A DNA stretch of 64,000 nt from Sanguinoderma infundibulare (Eukaryota > Basidiomycota > Agaricomycetes > Polyporales > Polyporaceae), in contig JAVLRN010000010.1 in the NCBI GenBank assembly GCA_032821775.1, forward strand, positions 1,984,001-2,048,000. Direction: 5' to 3'. The notes beneath the pieces were generated by a model that did no database searches, was not told the DNA's origin, and saw only the letters and a program-made list of their open reading frames with translations. Shown piece after piece: positions 1-10,110 of the stretch. Numbering within the stretch: the stretch's first letter is position 1; each line of letters starts with the position of its first letter. The position numbers were made by a program, and so were the translations under genes.

Positions 1-2292
1 CACCTTACGTGTAAACCGCAGAAATGTGAATTTGAAACCCAAGAAACCGAGTACTTAGGTCATATCATCGCCCCCAGATTTATCCGTATGGATCCGGGAA
101 AGATCAAAGGCGTTACCGATTGGCCAGTTCCCACGTGCAAATGTGATGTACAAGGTTTTCTCGGATTTGCAAACTTCTATAGACGGTTTATCAATGACTT
201 CTCGAAGATTGCTGGACCGTTGAATCGTCTCACGGGTCTTAATGAATGGTCCTGGACTATCGAGCATCAGCTCACCCTTGAGGGAATCAAGTGTGCAATC
301 ACTCACGCCCCCGTGCTCGCCATACCAAATGACACGGATCCCTTTAAGGTAGAATGCGATGCTTCGAACTTCGCGATTGGAGCTGAGCTCTCGCAGAAGC
401 AGGACGGACTTTGGAAACCTATTGCCTTTTTATCACATTCCTTACAACCTGCACAACGTAACTACGAGATTTGGGATAGAGAGATGTTGTCGGTTATCAC
501 CGCAATTCAGGAGTGGCGTCACTTCCTCCAGAATGCGCGTGAATTCGAGATTCATAATGATCACAAGAATCTTGAATATTTCCGTAAACCACAACGACTA
601 AACGCTCGCCAAGCGCGTTGGTCAACTATTCTCTCGAATTACCATTTCAAGTTAGTTCATAAACCAGGTCGTACTATGGGCAAAGTAGATGCATTGTCTA
701 GACGTGTGGACCACGAAACAGGTCCCATAGTTAACGACTACACTATGCTCAAAGAACACTGGTTTGCAGCCTCTCATACGATAGACGGTGCACACAATAT
801 AAAGGAAATGTGTTTGACACACGTTAAACTTTATGACCGCTCTGTCATTGAGAAAGTAGGAAAAGATAACGATTGGGAATTAGCCGAGGACGGCTTAATC
901 TACAGGAGAGGGAAGATGGTCATTCTGAATCATTTGGAACTCCACGGACGTGTCATCGCATCACATCACGATTTGATCGCAGCTGGACACCCAGGTGCAA
1001 TCAAGACACAAGATCTAATCTCAAGATCTTATTGGTGGCCTTCCATTCGGAAAGACGTAATCAAGTATGTCGCCGGATGCCACACATGTCAGCGTGTCAA
1101 GATCGATCGTCAACCATGTGCCGCACCACTCAATCCTAACCCCATTCCTGATCAGAACTGGCAATTCGTTACTATGGACTACATGACTGGACTTCCCAAT
1201 TGCAATGGACATGATGCTATTCTAGTCTTCGTCGATATGAAGTCAAAGGACTACATCGCCATTCCCTGCTCAAAGACGTTAGACTTGGAAGGACAAGCTA
1301 GACTCTTCATCAAACACGTGGTCGTTCCCCACAGTCTACCTAAGCGCATATGGTCGGACCGAGGCCCCACACTCGTGTCATCCTTCACCAAGGAAGTTTA
1401 CCGTCAGTTAGGGATAAAAGGCAACCCCAGTACAGCCTATCATCCTCAGACAGATGGTCAGACCGAGCGCATGAACCAGGAGATCCAGACGTATCTACGG
1501 ATCTTCATCAATCACAGGCAAGACGACTGGGTTGAATGGTTACCACTAGCCGAGTTCGCCTACTGATGTAGAGTACAAGCATCCACAGGGATGTCCCCTT
1601 TCTTCATGACTCACGGTCATCACCCCAACACCGGAGTCGAGACACTACAGGATGGCATCAACGAGTCCGCCAAGCAGTTCGCTGAGCGAATGCAACGCAT
1701 TGGGAAACAGGCCGAGCAAGTGTTGGAGATAGCGCAAGGCGCCATGAAGCGACACTACGATAAGCATTGTCGACCAGCACGAGAATACAAGATAGGCGAT
1801 AAAGTATACATAGACGCATGAGACTTCCCCACCGATCGTCCCAACAAGAAGCTAGAGGATAAGCGCTACGGCCCTTTCCGGATAGCTGAGAAGATCAGAG
1901 CTAGTGCGTATTGCCTAGAGTTATCACCTAAATGGAAACTCAAACATCCCGTGTTCAACGAAGTACTTCTCACCCCTGCACGTGACCCCGAATTCCCAAA
2001 CCAATCCAAGACTAGTCGAGATGTACCTACTCTTCTAGAACCTGAACAGGAAGTCGAAGCAATCTTAGAATCAAAGATTGTACAAGGGTCCGATCGCGCT
2101 CGACAAGTTCATTACCTGGTCACATGGTGTGGACTTACACGTGCCGATCGAGAATGGGTCCCATCGGATGCAGATACACTTCGTACCAAAGAAGCCAAAA
2201 AGCTTATCGCCGCTTTCCACCTCGCCAACAAGTTTGCTCCACGCATACACACTCGTTTTATACTCTCCGCCACGGACAAGGATGATAAATGA
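1..2292 (+). pseudogene. Ty3/gypsy chromovirus pol, 3' part (RT end, RNase H, integrase, chromodomain), with two in-frame stops
   Basis: One reading frame runs from base 1 to the TGA at 2290-2292 and enters from outside the window. In order it encodes the end of reverse transcriptase and the connection region (FLGFANFYRRF), RNase H (VECDASNFAIGAELSQ), the integrase zinc finger (H-x-H plus CHTCQ, about 965-1095), the integrase core (TMDYMTGLP, SDRG, and NQEIQ for the third acidic residue) and a C-terminal chromodomain (about 2050-2230, YLVTWCG...EWVPSDAD). Chromodomains mark chromoviruses, which use them to target integration. Two TGA codons (1564-1566 and 1819-1821) interrupt the frame without any shift; homology resumes in the same frame after each. 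This is therefore a lightly decayed copy that cannot make full Pol unless the stops are suppressed. gag, protease and the 5' LTR lie outside the window. Confidence 0.93.
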
Positions 2293-2695
2293 TACCTTTA
2301 CGATACAGACTCTTGGAATTATTGGACTGAACTTTACGATACCTGGAAATCTAAGAATCCTAATGCTACAAATAAACAAGATAGTCATATATTACGATAT
2401 ATTCGAATGAAAGCCCTAGACTAATCCATTATATCAATTCCCTTTAATAGTCATTGCAGATGTGAGGAGATCCTGCGTGGAGATCCCCGTATTATACCAC
2501 CTTAGAGGAATGGCATTCCTCAAAACGAACCCTTAGCAGTAATGGTATTACGCCCTTCGATCCACTCGTTTACTTTTTCAGAAGGACCTTTAGCTCACCT
2601 TAATTATCCGATGACCAGAATCACTAGGAAATCTCAGGTAGTAACGACTAAAACCTTACCTATTACTTCATCAGCATCCAGAGGACTTGATGCTA
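2293..2695 (+). other. Retroelement 3' untranslated region, no gene seen
   Basis: This AT-richer stretch lies between the pol stop codon and the polypurine tract. Only short chance reading frames are present. It belongs to the internal 3' end of the chromovirus. Confidence 0.6.
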
Positions 2696-2943
2696 AAGAG
2701 GGGGGTAATGTTACGAAATCACGCTTACTTACGATTACTCATCCTTAGTCAGTCCTTACTCAGCATATGCCGATCGGACATTCCATGACATTCTAGCGCC
2801 TTCCATAGGATTACTCATGTATCACATGTAGGTTAGTCAGCTAGGTGCTGTATGTCTATATAAACAGCCACTTTGGAGCTGGGGATCCTCAGCTTCGAGT
2901 TGGTATTCACCCTCCCAGTCTAAGGCTTATTGCTAGTCTGCCA
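2696..2943 (+). repeat. Polypurine tract and 3' LTR of the chromovirus
   Basis: A polypurine tract (AAAGAGGGGGG, ending near 2705) is followed by TGTTACG at 2709, the expected LTR start. A TATA-like CTATATAAAC lies at about 2854-2863, as expected for an LTR promoter. The 3' boundary is uncertain because the 5' LTR is outside the window. The best TG...CA end is near 2943, giving an LTR of about 235 bp. The flanking unidentified gene starts only about 130 bp downstream, so the LTR promoter lies in its upstream region. Confidence 0.6.
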
Positions 2944-3070
2944 CTGGCCGTATCAATCGGTGCGGGTCCTCGGGCGGCGCCTGTGGATGGAGGATAAGCG
3001 CTCGTCCAAACATGCGCATACCGTGACGAAATGGGCAGTAATCCTGCTTCCGCACTTCACCCTTTCCGCC

Positions 3071-4172
3071 ATGGCCGAGTCGCATTGCTTTGTAGCTGCT
3101 CGATTCAAGCCCGAGAGTTCTGCTTACTGGATATCTCCATCTGGTCAGGCTGTGGCCTCAAGTATCAAGGCTCGATGGTTCTTAGCTCTTTTTGTGTCTC
3201 CTGTGTCGTTGAACGAGCGTCGATTTCCATATCTTTTCGCCGTCTCGTCAAAGCCGTCCCCCTTTCCCCGTGTTGATGCCTCACTCACTTTGGGTCCAAA
3301 AAAGGCTCTTGACACTGGTACCATCGTCGGCGAGGATGCGGACCTACTCATTTCCGACCGACATTGGCCCACACCTGAACCCGAAATCGACAAGCCGCTA
3401 TACGTCCACATCCTCCCCAGGCTCCCCATCAACAATACGTACTTCTTTACCCCTTCATTCGAGCAGCCATACTTCAAACTCGCACCGGAAAGCTGGCAAA
3501 AGTTCGTCGATACCCGCCAACGCTGTCTTCAATCGGCTCGCCAGTACACCGAGCACGCCCTCGCCACACTCGATTACGAAAAAGTCCGCCGAGATTGGGT
3601 TGAGCTTCCTGCAGCGCCGCAGCCTTGGTTTGGATTTGTGGGGTATCTGGGCGACCCTCATTCATACTTATTCGATTTCGACCCTGAGGAGCCACCCTCT
3701 TGGGACGCCGAGGGGTCAATCTACAGCGAGCTCATGCTTTATAACCAGTACGTGGGTTTCGTTTACCTGCGCGATCAGCCACGTCATTGAAAACGATTTG
3801 TGCAGAATATGCAATGATTACTCGTGGAAGGGTGTGGAGACTACCATCGCATGGGTTCGAGAACTGCGGGAGGTATGTTCATTTGATCCCACCACCGCTG
3901 GTTGGATGCATATGCTCATTTCTTCGCAGAAGCGGGCATTGCGAAGAACCACCGCTGGTTGGATGCATATGCTCATTTTTTCGCATAAGCGGGCATTGCG
4001 AAGAGGAAGTTCAGCAGTCGCATCCTCTGTGTCTACCCCTGTCATTCCATGTGAACCTCAGTTCGATGACGAGCTGAAGTCAATCGCGGTGACCTTGTTC
4101 GCGATGCCGAATCCCCACGATCCCGAACAGAATCCAGTGGTCCCTCCGTCAGACTGCTCATCGAATTGCTGA
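3071..4172 (+). CDS. Unidentified protein, three exons, 328 aa
   Basis: I do not recognise the family. Proposed exons are 3071-3747, 3806-3872 and 3930-4172; the lengths keep frame and give 328 residues. The ATG at 3071 sits in a strong context (CCGCCATGG). Intron 1 (58 bp, GTACGT...TGCAG) joins LMLYNQ to ICNDYSWKG, and intron 2 (57 bp, GTATGT...CGCAG) follows VRELRE. The middle of the protein is rich in Trp, Tyr and Pro (WFGFVGYLGDP, FDFDPEEPPSWDAEG), which argues for a real folded domain. No signal peptide or membrane segment is evident. The last exon contains part of a 57-bp tandem duplication that also covers the intron 2 acceptor. The N-terminus is the least certain part: an in-frame ATG also lies at 2987. 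Confidence 0.65.
3891..4004 (+). repeat. 57-bp tandem duplication (two copies) spanning a splice acceptor
   Basis: Copies at 3891-3947 and 3948-4004 differ at a few bases. The period is exactly 19 codons, so frame is kept. The first copy carries TTCGCAG, the proposed acceptor of intron 2. In the second copy the same site reads TTCGCAT, so the AG is lost. Confidence 0.9.
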
Positions 4173-4771
4173 GGGCCGCAGAATCTTACTGTCGGTATTC
4201 CGGTATGTCTCGGTACATTACTCCATTTGGTATGTTCAGATTGAACCGTCCTGGCGCTCCATGCTCTTGCGTTTTCTTCTGTAATCCCCACCTAATCCTC
4301 TTCTGTTCCAGGATCGAGAGAGCATGGTATGAAAAACACTGCTCACGTGGGCGTCGTGCACCCCAAATCAATGCCGCCACGCTGCGCAGTGTGCATTCAC
4401 GCGACGGCGGTCGTACAAAGGCCGGACTGTCTGGAGGCAAAGGTCGAGTTCGTCTGTGTCGGAGCAACACGAGCGTGAGCGGCATGGGCTCATCCAAGGT
4501 TGGCGGCGGGGGTGCGAGTAGAACAGCAAGAATCTCGGCCACTCACGCCCGTTGTGGCAGTATTGTACATACAGGTCGAGTGTATGTGTTCATAACAAAA
4601 CTCTGATCCCCGTCATGGCTTGTATATCAGCACATTCCGGAGCCATCTAGCGCCCATGTCGACTATATATCGGGAAGGTGGCCAAATATGGCACGCGCGC
4701 GCCCCCGACCGTTCTATGTTTTTGCAGTCAGCTGGAACGTGAACGTTTGGACCCCCACCATAGCTACGGCA
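4173..4771. other. Intergenic, no gene seen
   Basis: This is the space between the unidentified gene and the CK1-like gene. Reading frames of 80-146 codons exist on both strands but show no recognisable domain and no consistent splice structure. A TATATATCGG stretch near 4664-4673 lies about 100 bp upstream of the kinase start and could serve as its TATA element. Confidence 0.4.
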
Positions 4772-5938
4772 ATGTGGAAGGACTACGCACATTCCTTCGA
4801 GGTCTGCGATAGATATGAAGTGACTCATCATTTGGGTGAAGGCGCCGCTGGTGTGTCGCAAGACGTCTTTCAGTATCTGGCAGCACTAACGGAGGGACTG
4901 CACAGGAGACGTGTGGCGAGCCTTCGACAGTATCACTGGGTTGCCCGCTGCTGTCAAGACGAAGTCGATACGCGTGTCAGGCGATCTCCCAAAACTTTTG
5001 GAGTACGAGGGCATGATCTACAAACTTCTCCGCGGCGCACCCGAGGGCATTCCAACCGTGTTCTGGTCTGGCGTTTCCGAAGACAGCTACGTTATCGTCA
5101 TGGACCTCCTCGGACCAAACTTGGAGTCTCTACGGCGATTTTGCAGAGGATCGTTCACTACGCGGACGCTGTGCATGCTAGCTCAACAGATGGTACGCGT
5201 CCGTGCGGTGCGTCGCTGCATATAATAGGGGCTGACCTTGTTTCTGTGCTCACAGCTCACCCGTTTACAATTCATACACTCGAGAGGAATCGTTTCCGGC
5301 GACTTGACACCATCAAACTTCGCTATGGGCCCTGCCAACAAAGAAGACTGCTTGTATCTCTTCGACTTCAGTCATGCCCAGCTCTTCGTCAATCCGACGA
5401 CAAACGAGCACATCCCTTTCCGCGAAGGTCGCCATGCCTTCGGTACTGCTAGGTATGCGAGTGTCGCGGCTCATTGCGGTCACGGTGAGGCTACGTGCAT
5501 GACTATACTGCCATTTTTTCTCTGACTCTGCGGTGTTCAGAGGTGTCCAGGAGGGATGACATAGAGTCGCTCCTCTACGTCCTGGTCGAATTGCGTTACG
5601 GCAGGCTCCCATGGAGCAGCCTTTTCCGTCTAGACAGACCTCTGGATACTCAGCGAATAGGCGAGATGAAGGGCGGACAAGAATTCCGCGACTTCCTATC
5701 CACCGCCTTGCCGGAATTTCGGGCGTACTACGACCACTTTAACGGCCTTTCGTTTGGTCAGACGCCAGATTATGAGTATCTGAAGGGTCTCTTCCGCGAC
5801 CGTATGAGTACCGAGGGTTGGAGCTACGATTGTGAGTTTGACTGGGTAGACGGGTCTTCCCTTGAACGTGGGACGCTCCTCCCAGAGGAGTACGTTATCC
5901 ACACGGACTTCGTAGATCGACCTGCTTTAAATCCTTGA
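4772..5938 (+). CDS. Casein kinase 1-like protein, divergent and possibly a pseudokinase
   Basis: Four exons (4772-4850, 4906-5192, 5256-5484, 5541-5938) keep frame and give 330 residues. Introns are 55, 63 and 56 bp with GT-AG ends. Kinase features in order: the glycine loop GEGAAGDVW at about residues 22-30, the ATP lysine in AVKTK, MDLLGPNLESL in place of the hinge region, the catalytic loop GDLTPSNFAMG, the metal-binding motif FDFSHA, and the CK1 signature GTARYAS...SRRDDIESLLYVL with LPW. The CK1 group phosphorylates Ser/Thr, often at acidic or primed sites. Odd points: the lysine two residues after the catalytic Asp is Thr (DLT instead of DxK), His-Arg before that Asp is Ser-Gly, and DFG is DFS. 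Activity is therefore doubtful. CK1-like genes with altered motifs are common in Agaricomycetes. Confidence 0.9.
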
Positions 5939-6542
5939 TAAAACCGTCTTCGACGGGTGTATTTCGTATTGGAGTTATGGCACGAGTAGTCTTCTGTACG
6001 TATGCAATGCGTACGCCCAACTGTTGTATCCGCGAAGTCTACTGCCATCTTCGTCAAGCCTCGAGCTCCGCACAGCGCTCCATGAGCCCGCCGACCGTGG
6101 ACGGTTGCCGATCACGGACGATGAAGGATACATATATGATGCATGCGACAATGAGAACATATGATGGTTCATGTATATGCAAGGGCCTCCGCGAGCAAAC
6201 CCGTAAGTAACAGTACAGGAGTAGTAACTGGAAATCGAGGAATCGAGTACGTATCAGGGCTGGGTAATATGGAGATCGCATTCATCTGCAACGGCACATG
6301 GAAAAGTATCTCGTATGCATCACACCGATGCACCGTCATCTAGAACGTCACCTTTGCCGCGGAGGCCCTTCGCGCTCGCGTCCGCCAGAGGCTCGCGTTC
6401 GTCCTCCATCACCCAACCTTCCCAACGTCCTCGATCACCTCCACGCGAGCGCTCCGGGCCCGCCTCCTTATCCTCTTAATCGACCCGACCAGTTTCGGTG
6501 GCGACCAGGGAGCCAGGACCCGAGCTGTCCTCTCCTGACAGT
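5939..6542. other. Intergenic between convergent genes, nothing seen
   Basis: The CK1-like gene and the first HET gene converge here. I see only short unsupported reading frames, so this is mainly two 3' untranslated regions. Confidence 0.4.
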
Positions 6543-9207
6543 CTACTCGCTGTCATCGTGACTTCCCTCGACCTCTCCTTCAGCGTCCCGCCGTCTCCAG
6601 CACGTATCGATCCCACGCCGCTCTCCTCCGTGAGGTGGCCCGACAGGCAAGGACGATTCAGAAGATGGGGATGTGGTGTCATGGATGACCTCGACACGCG
6701 CGAGGTAGTAGCCCAAGCCCGCATCTTCGAGGTCGAGGTTGACTGTGTACGTCCGGGCTTCTCCCAGGCTCAGCGTGACGCTCTTGTTCCCGAGGCTGCC
6801 TTGCCACCCCCGTGCCCCCAACGCGAAATCGGCCCAAGAAACGGCTGGGGCGTTGGCATCCGCCCGACGGATGTCCCTGGGAGGGATAGGAAGACGCCTC
6901 GGCGACATCCGCACATGGGCGTCGATGGTGAGCTGCTGATTAACCTGTCGACGTCCGATGCGCGTATGACTGTTCGGCCGGAAGTTTTCGAGGGTATGCT
7001 GGTACTCTATGGTGATGGTGTGCTCGTGGTTGGACAGTGCAAGCCGGTGAGTTCGAGGGTGCTCCCGATTCGGACCTCGAAGCTCGGCGGTGTACCCTCC
7101 TGCATGTAGAGCGACGTGGGTTTCCTTCGTGAGCATCAAGTGGATTGTTTCGTGTATCAGGTAGTGAATATCCTCCAACTCCGAATCGGCGCGGCCCGGG
7201 TTGGAGATGTATACCGTCTTGAGCTCTATACTCGACCGACAGCGCTCGATCGCGGCCGGCGTCAGGGGGAAAAGCTCGACGGCCGCAGTCGAGGACTGTC
7301 GATTCGGGGACTTGATGTCCACATATCCGCAGCGCAAGTACTCGATGCCCGACTGCGACAGTGTGTAGCACACCCGTCCCAGAAGCTGTCCCGGGAAGGC
7401 CTTACATTCGCACGCAAGGATCGCCAAGTACCATTCGAGGGGTGGGGGATCATCCGAGTGTTCCCTTGACTCGGCGGGAAAGTAATGGGAGAGGGGTATG
7501 ACAGGTAGCTGAGTGCGGATACCGTGGGGAGAAGAATTGTAGTCAGTGGGGGGAAAGTGGAAGGGCTGGAGTCGCCGAGAGACTTCATCACGCGGAACCG
7601 CTTCAAACGCGTCGCCGCCACCCCGGAAGTGGTCGGGGGAGTTGTCGAGAAAGGACTCGCTATTATGCCAAATCAGGAACATCACCCGCAGAGACTTGAG
7701 CACAGACGGAGTCGGATCGTCGAGTATCTCGGGATGCCGGTAAACCTTCAAGCCCAAGTCGCTGTTTCCCCAGACGAACAAGGTCTGGTCCGGGATGCGT
7801 CGCATGATCTCCTCCTGCAATCGTCGGAATGCGCGCGCTCCCTCGCCGTAGAGCGTAGCCATGTTGATATCGAAGATCCCCAGCAGCGAGTACGCCCGGT
7901 CCTCCACCCTCGTCGTCCGTCGCCCTGACGCCCACGAGAGTCGCTGGGCGACGCTGAACTCGTCGAGTGACTGCATGTGCAGCAGCGCTCTATAAGCGAC
8001 GCCGGTGATGTCCTCGACAAGGACGTGAAGAGTATGTTTTGACCCGATGGGAGTCCAGTCCCGGCAGAGAAACACGACATCCAAAGGGGCGATGAGCTCC
8101 TGGAGCGTCCATCCGCGCGTGAACCACCTGCTCCGGTGGAAGCTAGAGCCGTTCGTCCAAGGGTTTTCTTCCGCATCCACATCCGCAAGGAAGGCATAGC
8201 AAACCTTCGCTCGCCGGTACCAGAGGTACATCGAGTTGATCGCCTCGGAGAGCTCTGAGCTGCTAGATTTGTCGATGCAGGACGAGTCGATCCAGATCCA
8301 CTCGTAACCGTTCTCTCGCGCGACTCTGCACGCCTCCCGGATCTTCGAGTCCTTGACGAGTGTCGGGTGATCCCAGAGAGAATTTCCAGGTTCTTGGTTC
8401 GGACGGTGCACCCGGGGCGGCCATGTCTGTGGCAGCGGCAGGGGAGGTGTATGGACTTGCGGGATGGGGAACGCCTGGGGCGGGCGCTATGATATTTATC
8501 AGTGTTAGATCTATTTCAAATTCGACACATGCGAGCACAAAGCCAAGTGTTCGCACCTGGTACATTGGTGGTGTATTGGCAACGAGAGGAGGGGGGCGGT
8601 TCGGGAGTGACAGCATTTGCGACGACGTCAGGGGAGAACTCGGCTCGGGCCCAGAGATGGCAGACTTTGGTGTTGTAGAGCGGCTCGTACTGGGTTTCTT
8701 GACCGCACGCCGGAGAGCAGAGCGAAACCGAGCCGTGGATACCTGGAGCGGACTGTGCCTCTGCTGGTCGTTGACAGGCGAAGACGTTGGAGGTATCGCC
8801 GGCTGCCGCGGTGCCGCAGAATCATCTTGTGCGGTCGGCCTGGGCGGAGCTGCTGCTGCGACTGAGCGCCAAGGCGGTACGGTAGCGAGGTCGACTGAGG
8901 GCTCGGGGTTGGAGGAGTGGATCGTGGGATTCACTGGATGAGGAGTGTGGCCAGGTGGCGTGGTAGCTGAATGTGTGGATAAAGGCTTGGTGGAAAGGTC
9001 TAGCCCTGAGCGATGGTCGTCCGTAGAAAGGGATGTCTGATGAAAGCCACGATAGTCGTACAATGCCTGGATTTTCTTGAGTTGCTCGTAGGTCTGTTCG
9101 CCACCCTCGGCTTCGGAACGCCACGTATGTGACAGTATGGCATATTCAACCTCGTCCAGGTCGAGGAACTCCTTAAACTGGCCCGTCCGTGTGTTGAGGA
9201 GGCGCAT
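6543..9207 (-). CDS. HET-domain protein 1 (heterokaryon incompatibility type), about 864 aa
   Basis: Two exons on the minus strand, 9207-8557 and 8486-6543, joined by a 70-bp GT-AG intron in phase 0. The N-terminus MRLLNTRTGQFKEF leads to HET box 1 (YAILSHTW). Box 2 (WIDSSCIDKSSSSELSEAI) and box 3 (SRWFTRGWTLQELIAP) follow after a linker of about 190 residues rich in Pro, Ser and Thr. SLLGIFDINM...YGEG and RRLQEEIMRRIPDQ close the domain. HET domains act in fungal non-self recognition and can trigger cell death when two incompatible nuclei meet; the partner here is unknown. After the HET domain lies about 200 residues of variable sequence, then one copy of a C-terminal module shared with the other two HET genes (about 7130-6650), then an acidic tail. 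It is a tandem paralogue of the next gene, in the same direction. Confidence 0.9.
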
Positions 9208-9614
9208 CTCAGCAGGAGAAGGAGACTTATAAGGAGGTCTTTGGTAAGGTGCGCAATCGATTATCAACAAAACACTTACGAATGGATGGCCAGGGGAGGA
9301 AGGTTCGGGTGTATCGAGTAGACGACGTGATGTAAACGGACTATGGGGGACAAAAGCTCGTAGGCTGGGAGATTGACGACAGGAAAGGGTGGCGAGTCAG
9401 TCAGAACAGTCGCGTCAAAGGGCCGCAGTCACCATGTGGCGCATGACACATTACCGAACTCCGCGCCTCCGCAAATGCTCCTGCGAGCCGGACACAGGCA
9501 AGGAACACCGTCCCATCAAACCGACCTGCCTTCTCCACCCTCGCAACGTAGCGCTCCAGGTACAGTACTTCCCCGGTCCATATTCCAGTCACAGTCGTAC
9601 TCGGGGTCCCGCGC

Positions 9615-10110
9615 CGTCGGCGTGTTCCATCTCCGCCTCCGTCGACCGACGAACTGGATCGTCGGCATCGATCCTACCAGGAGGCGCGCCGTCCTCTCCG
9701 GTGCGCGTCCTAGTCCTTCTCATCCTCCCTCACCCGTTCGTCGGCCTTCCTCCCAAGTCATTGCGCTCTCCTCCCTGCAGCTTCTTGACAGCCAGCGGAG
9801 CGGCCAATGCCTCCGGGTTGTTGCCATCTCCACCCTGGCAGAGACTTCCAGTATCCGTATCCGCATCGGCGCTCGCACTCGTACCCGGGACCTCGTCGTT
9901 GGCGTGTTCGCCCTGCGGCTCATCCGACTCACCGACTGGGCCCAAGGGTTCGACCGTCCCAAGTCGCGCGTCGCCATCTCCGGTGCGCTCAAGACCGCCT
10001 ACGCGGTTCTCGTCCTCCACCACCCGTCCGTCGCTGTTCCCGCCCGAGTCGTTGCGCTCTCCTCCTTGTGGTGTCTCCACAGCCGGAGGAGTGGCCGCTG
10101 CCGTCGTGTC
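9615..10110 (-). repeat. Imperfect tandem repeat, unit about 282-291 bp, over the 3' end of HET gene 2
   Basis: Two diverged copies, about 9615-9810 and 9897-10110, share blocks such as TTGCGCTCTCCTCC (9761 and 10052) and GCGTGTTC (9620 and 9902). In the protein the copies appear as PQGGERNDSGG and LQGGERNDLGG near the C-terminus. The lower copy continues past the stop codon at 9730, so the repeat once extended further than the present coding region. Confidence 0.6.
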
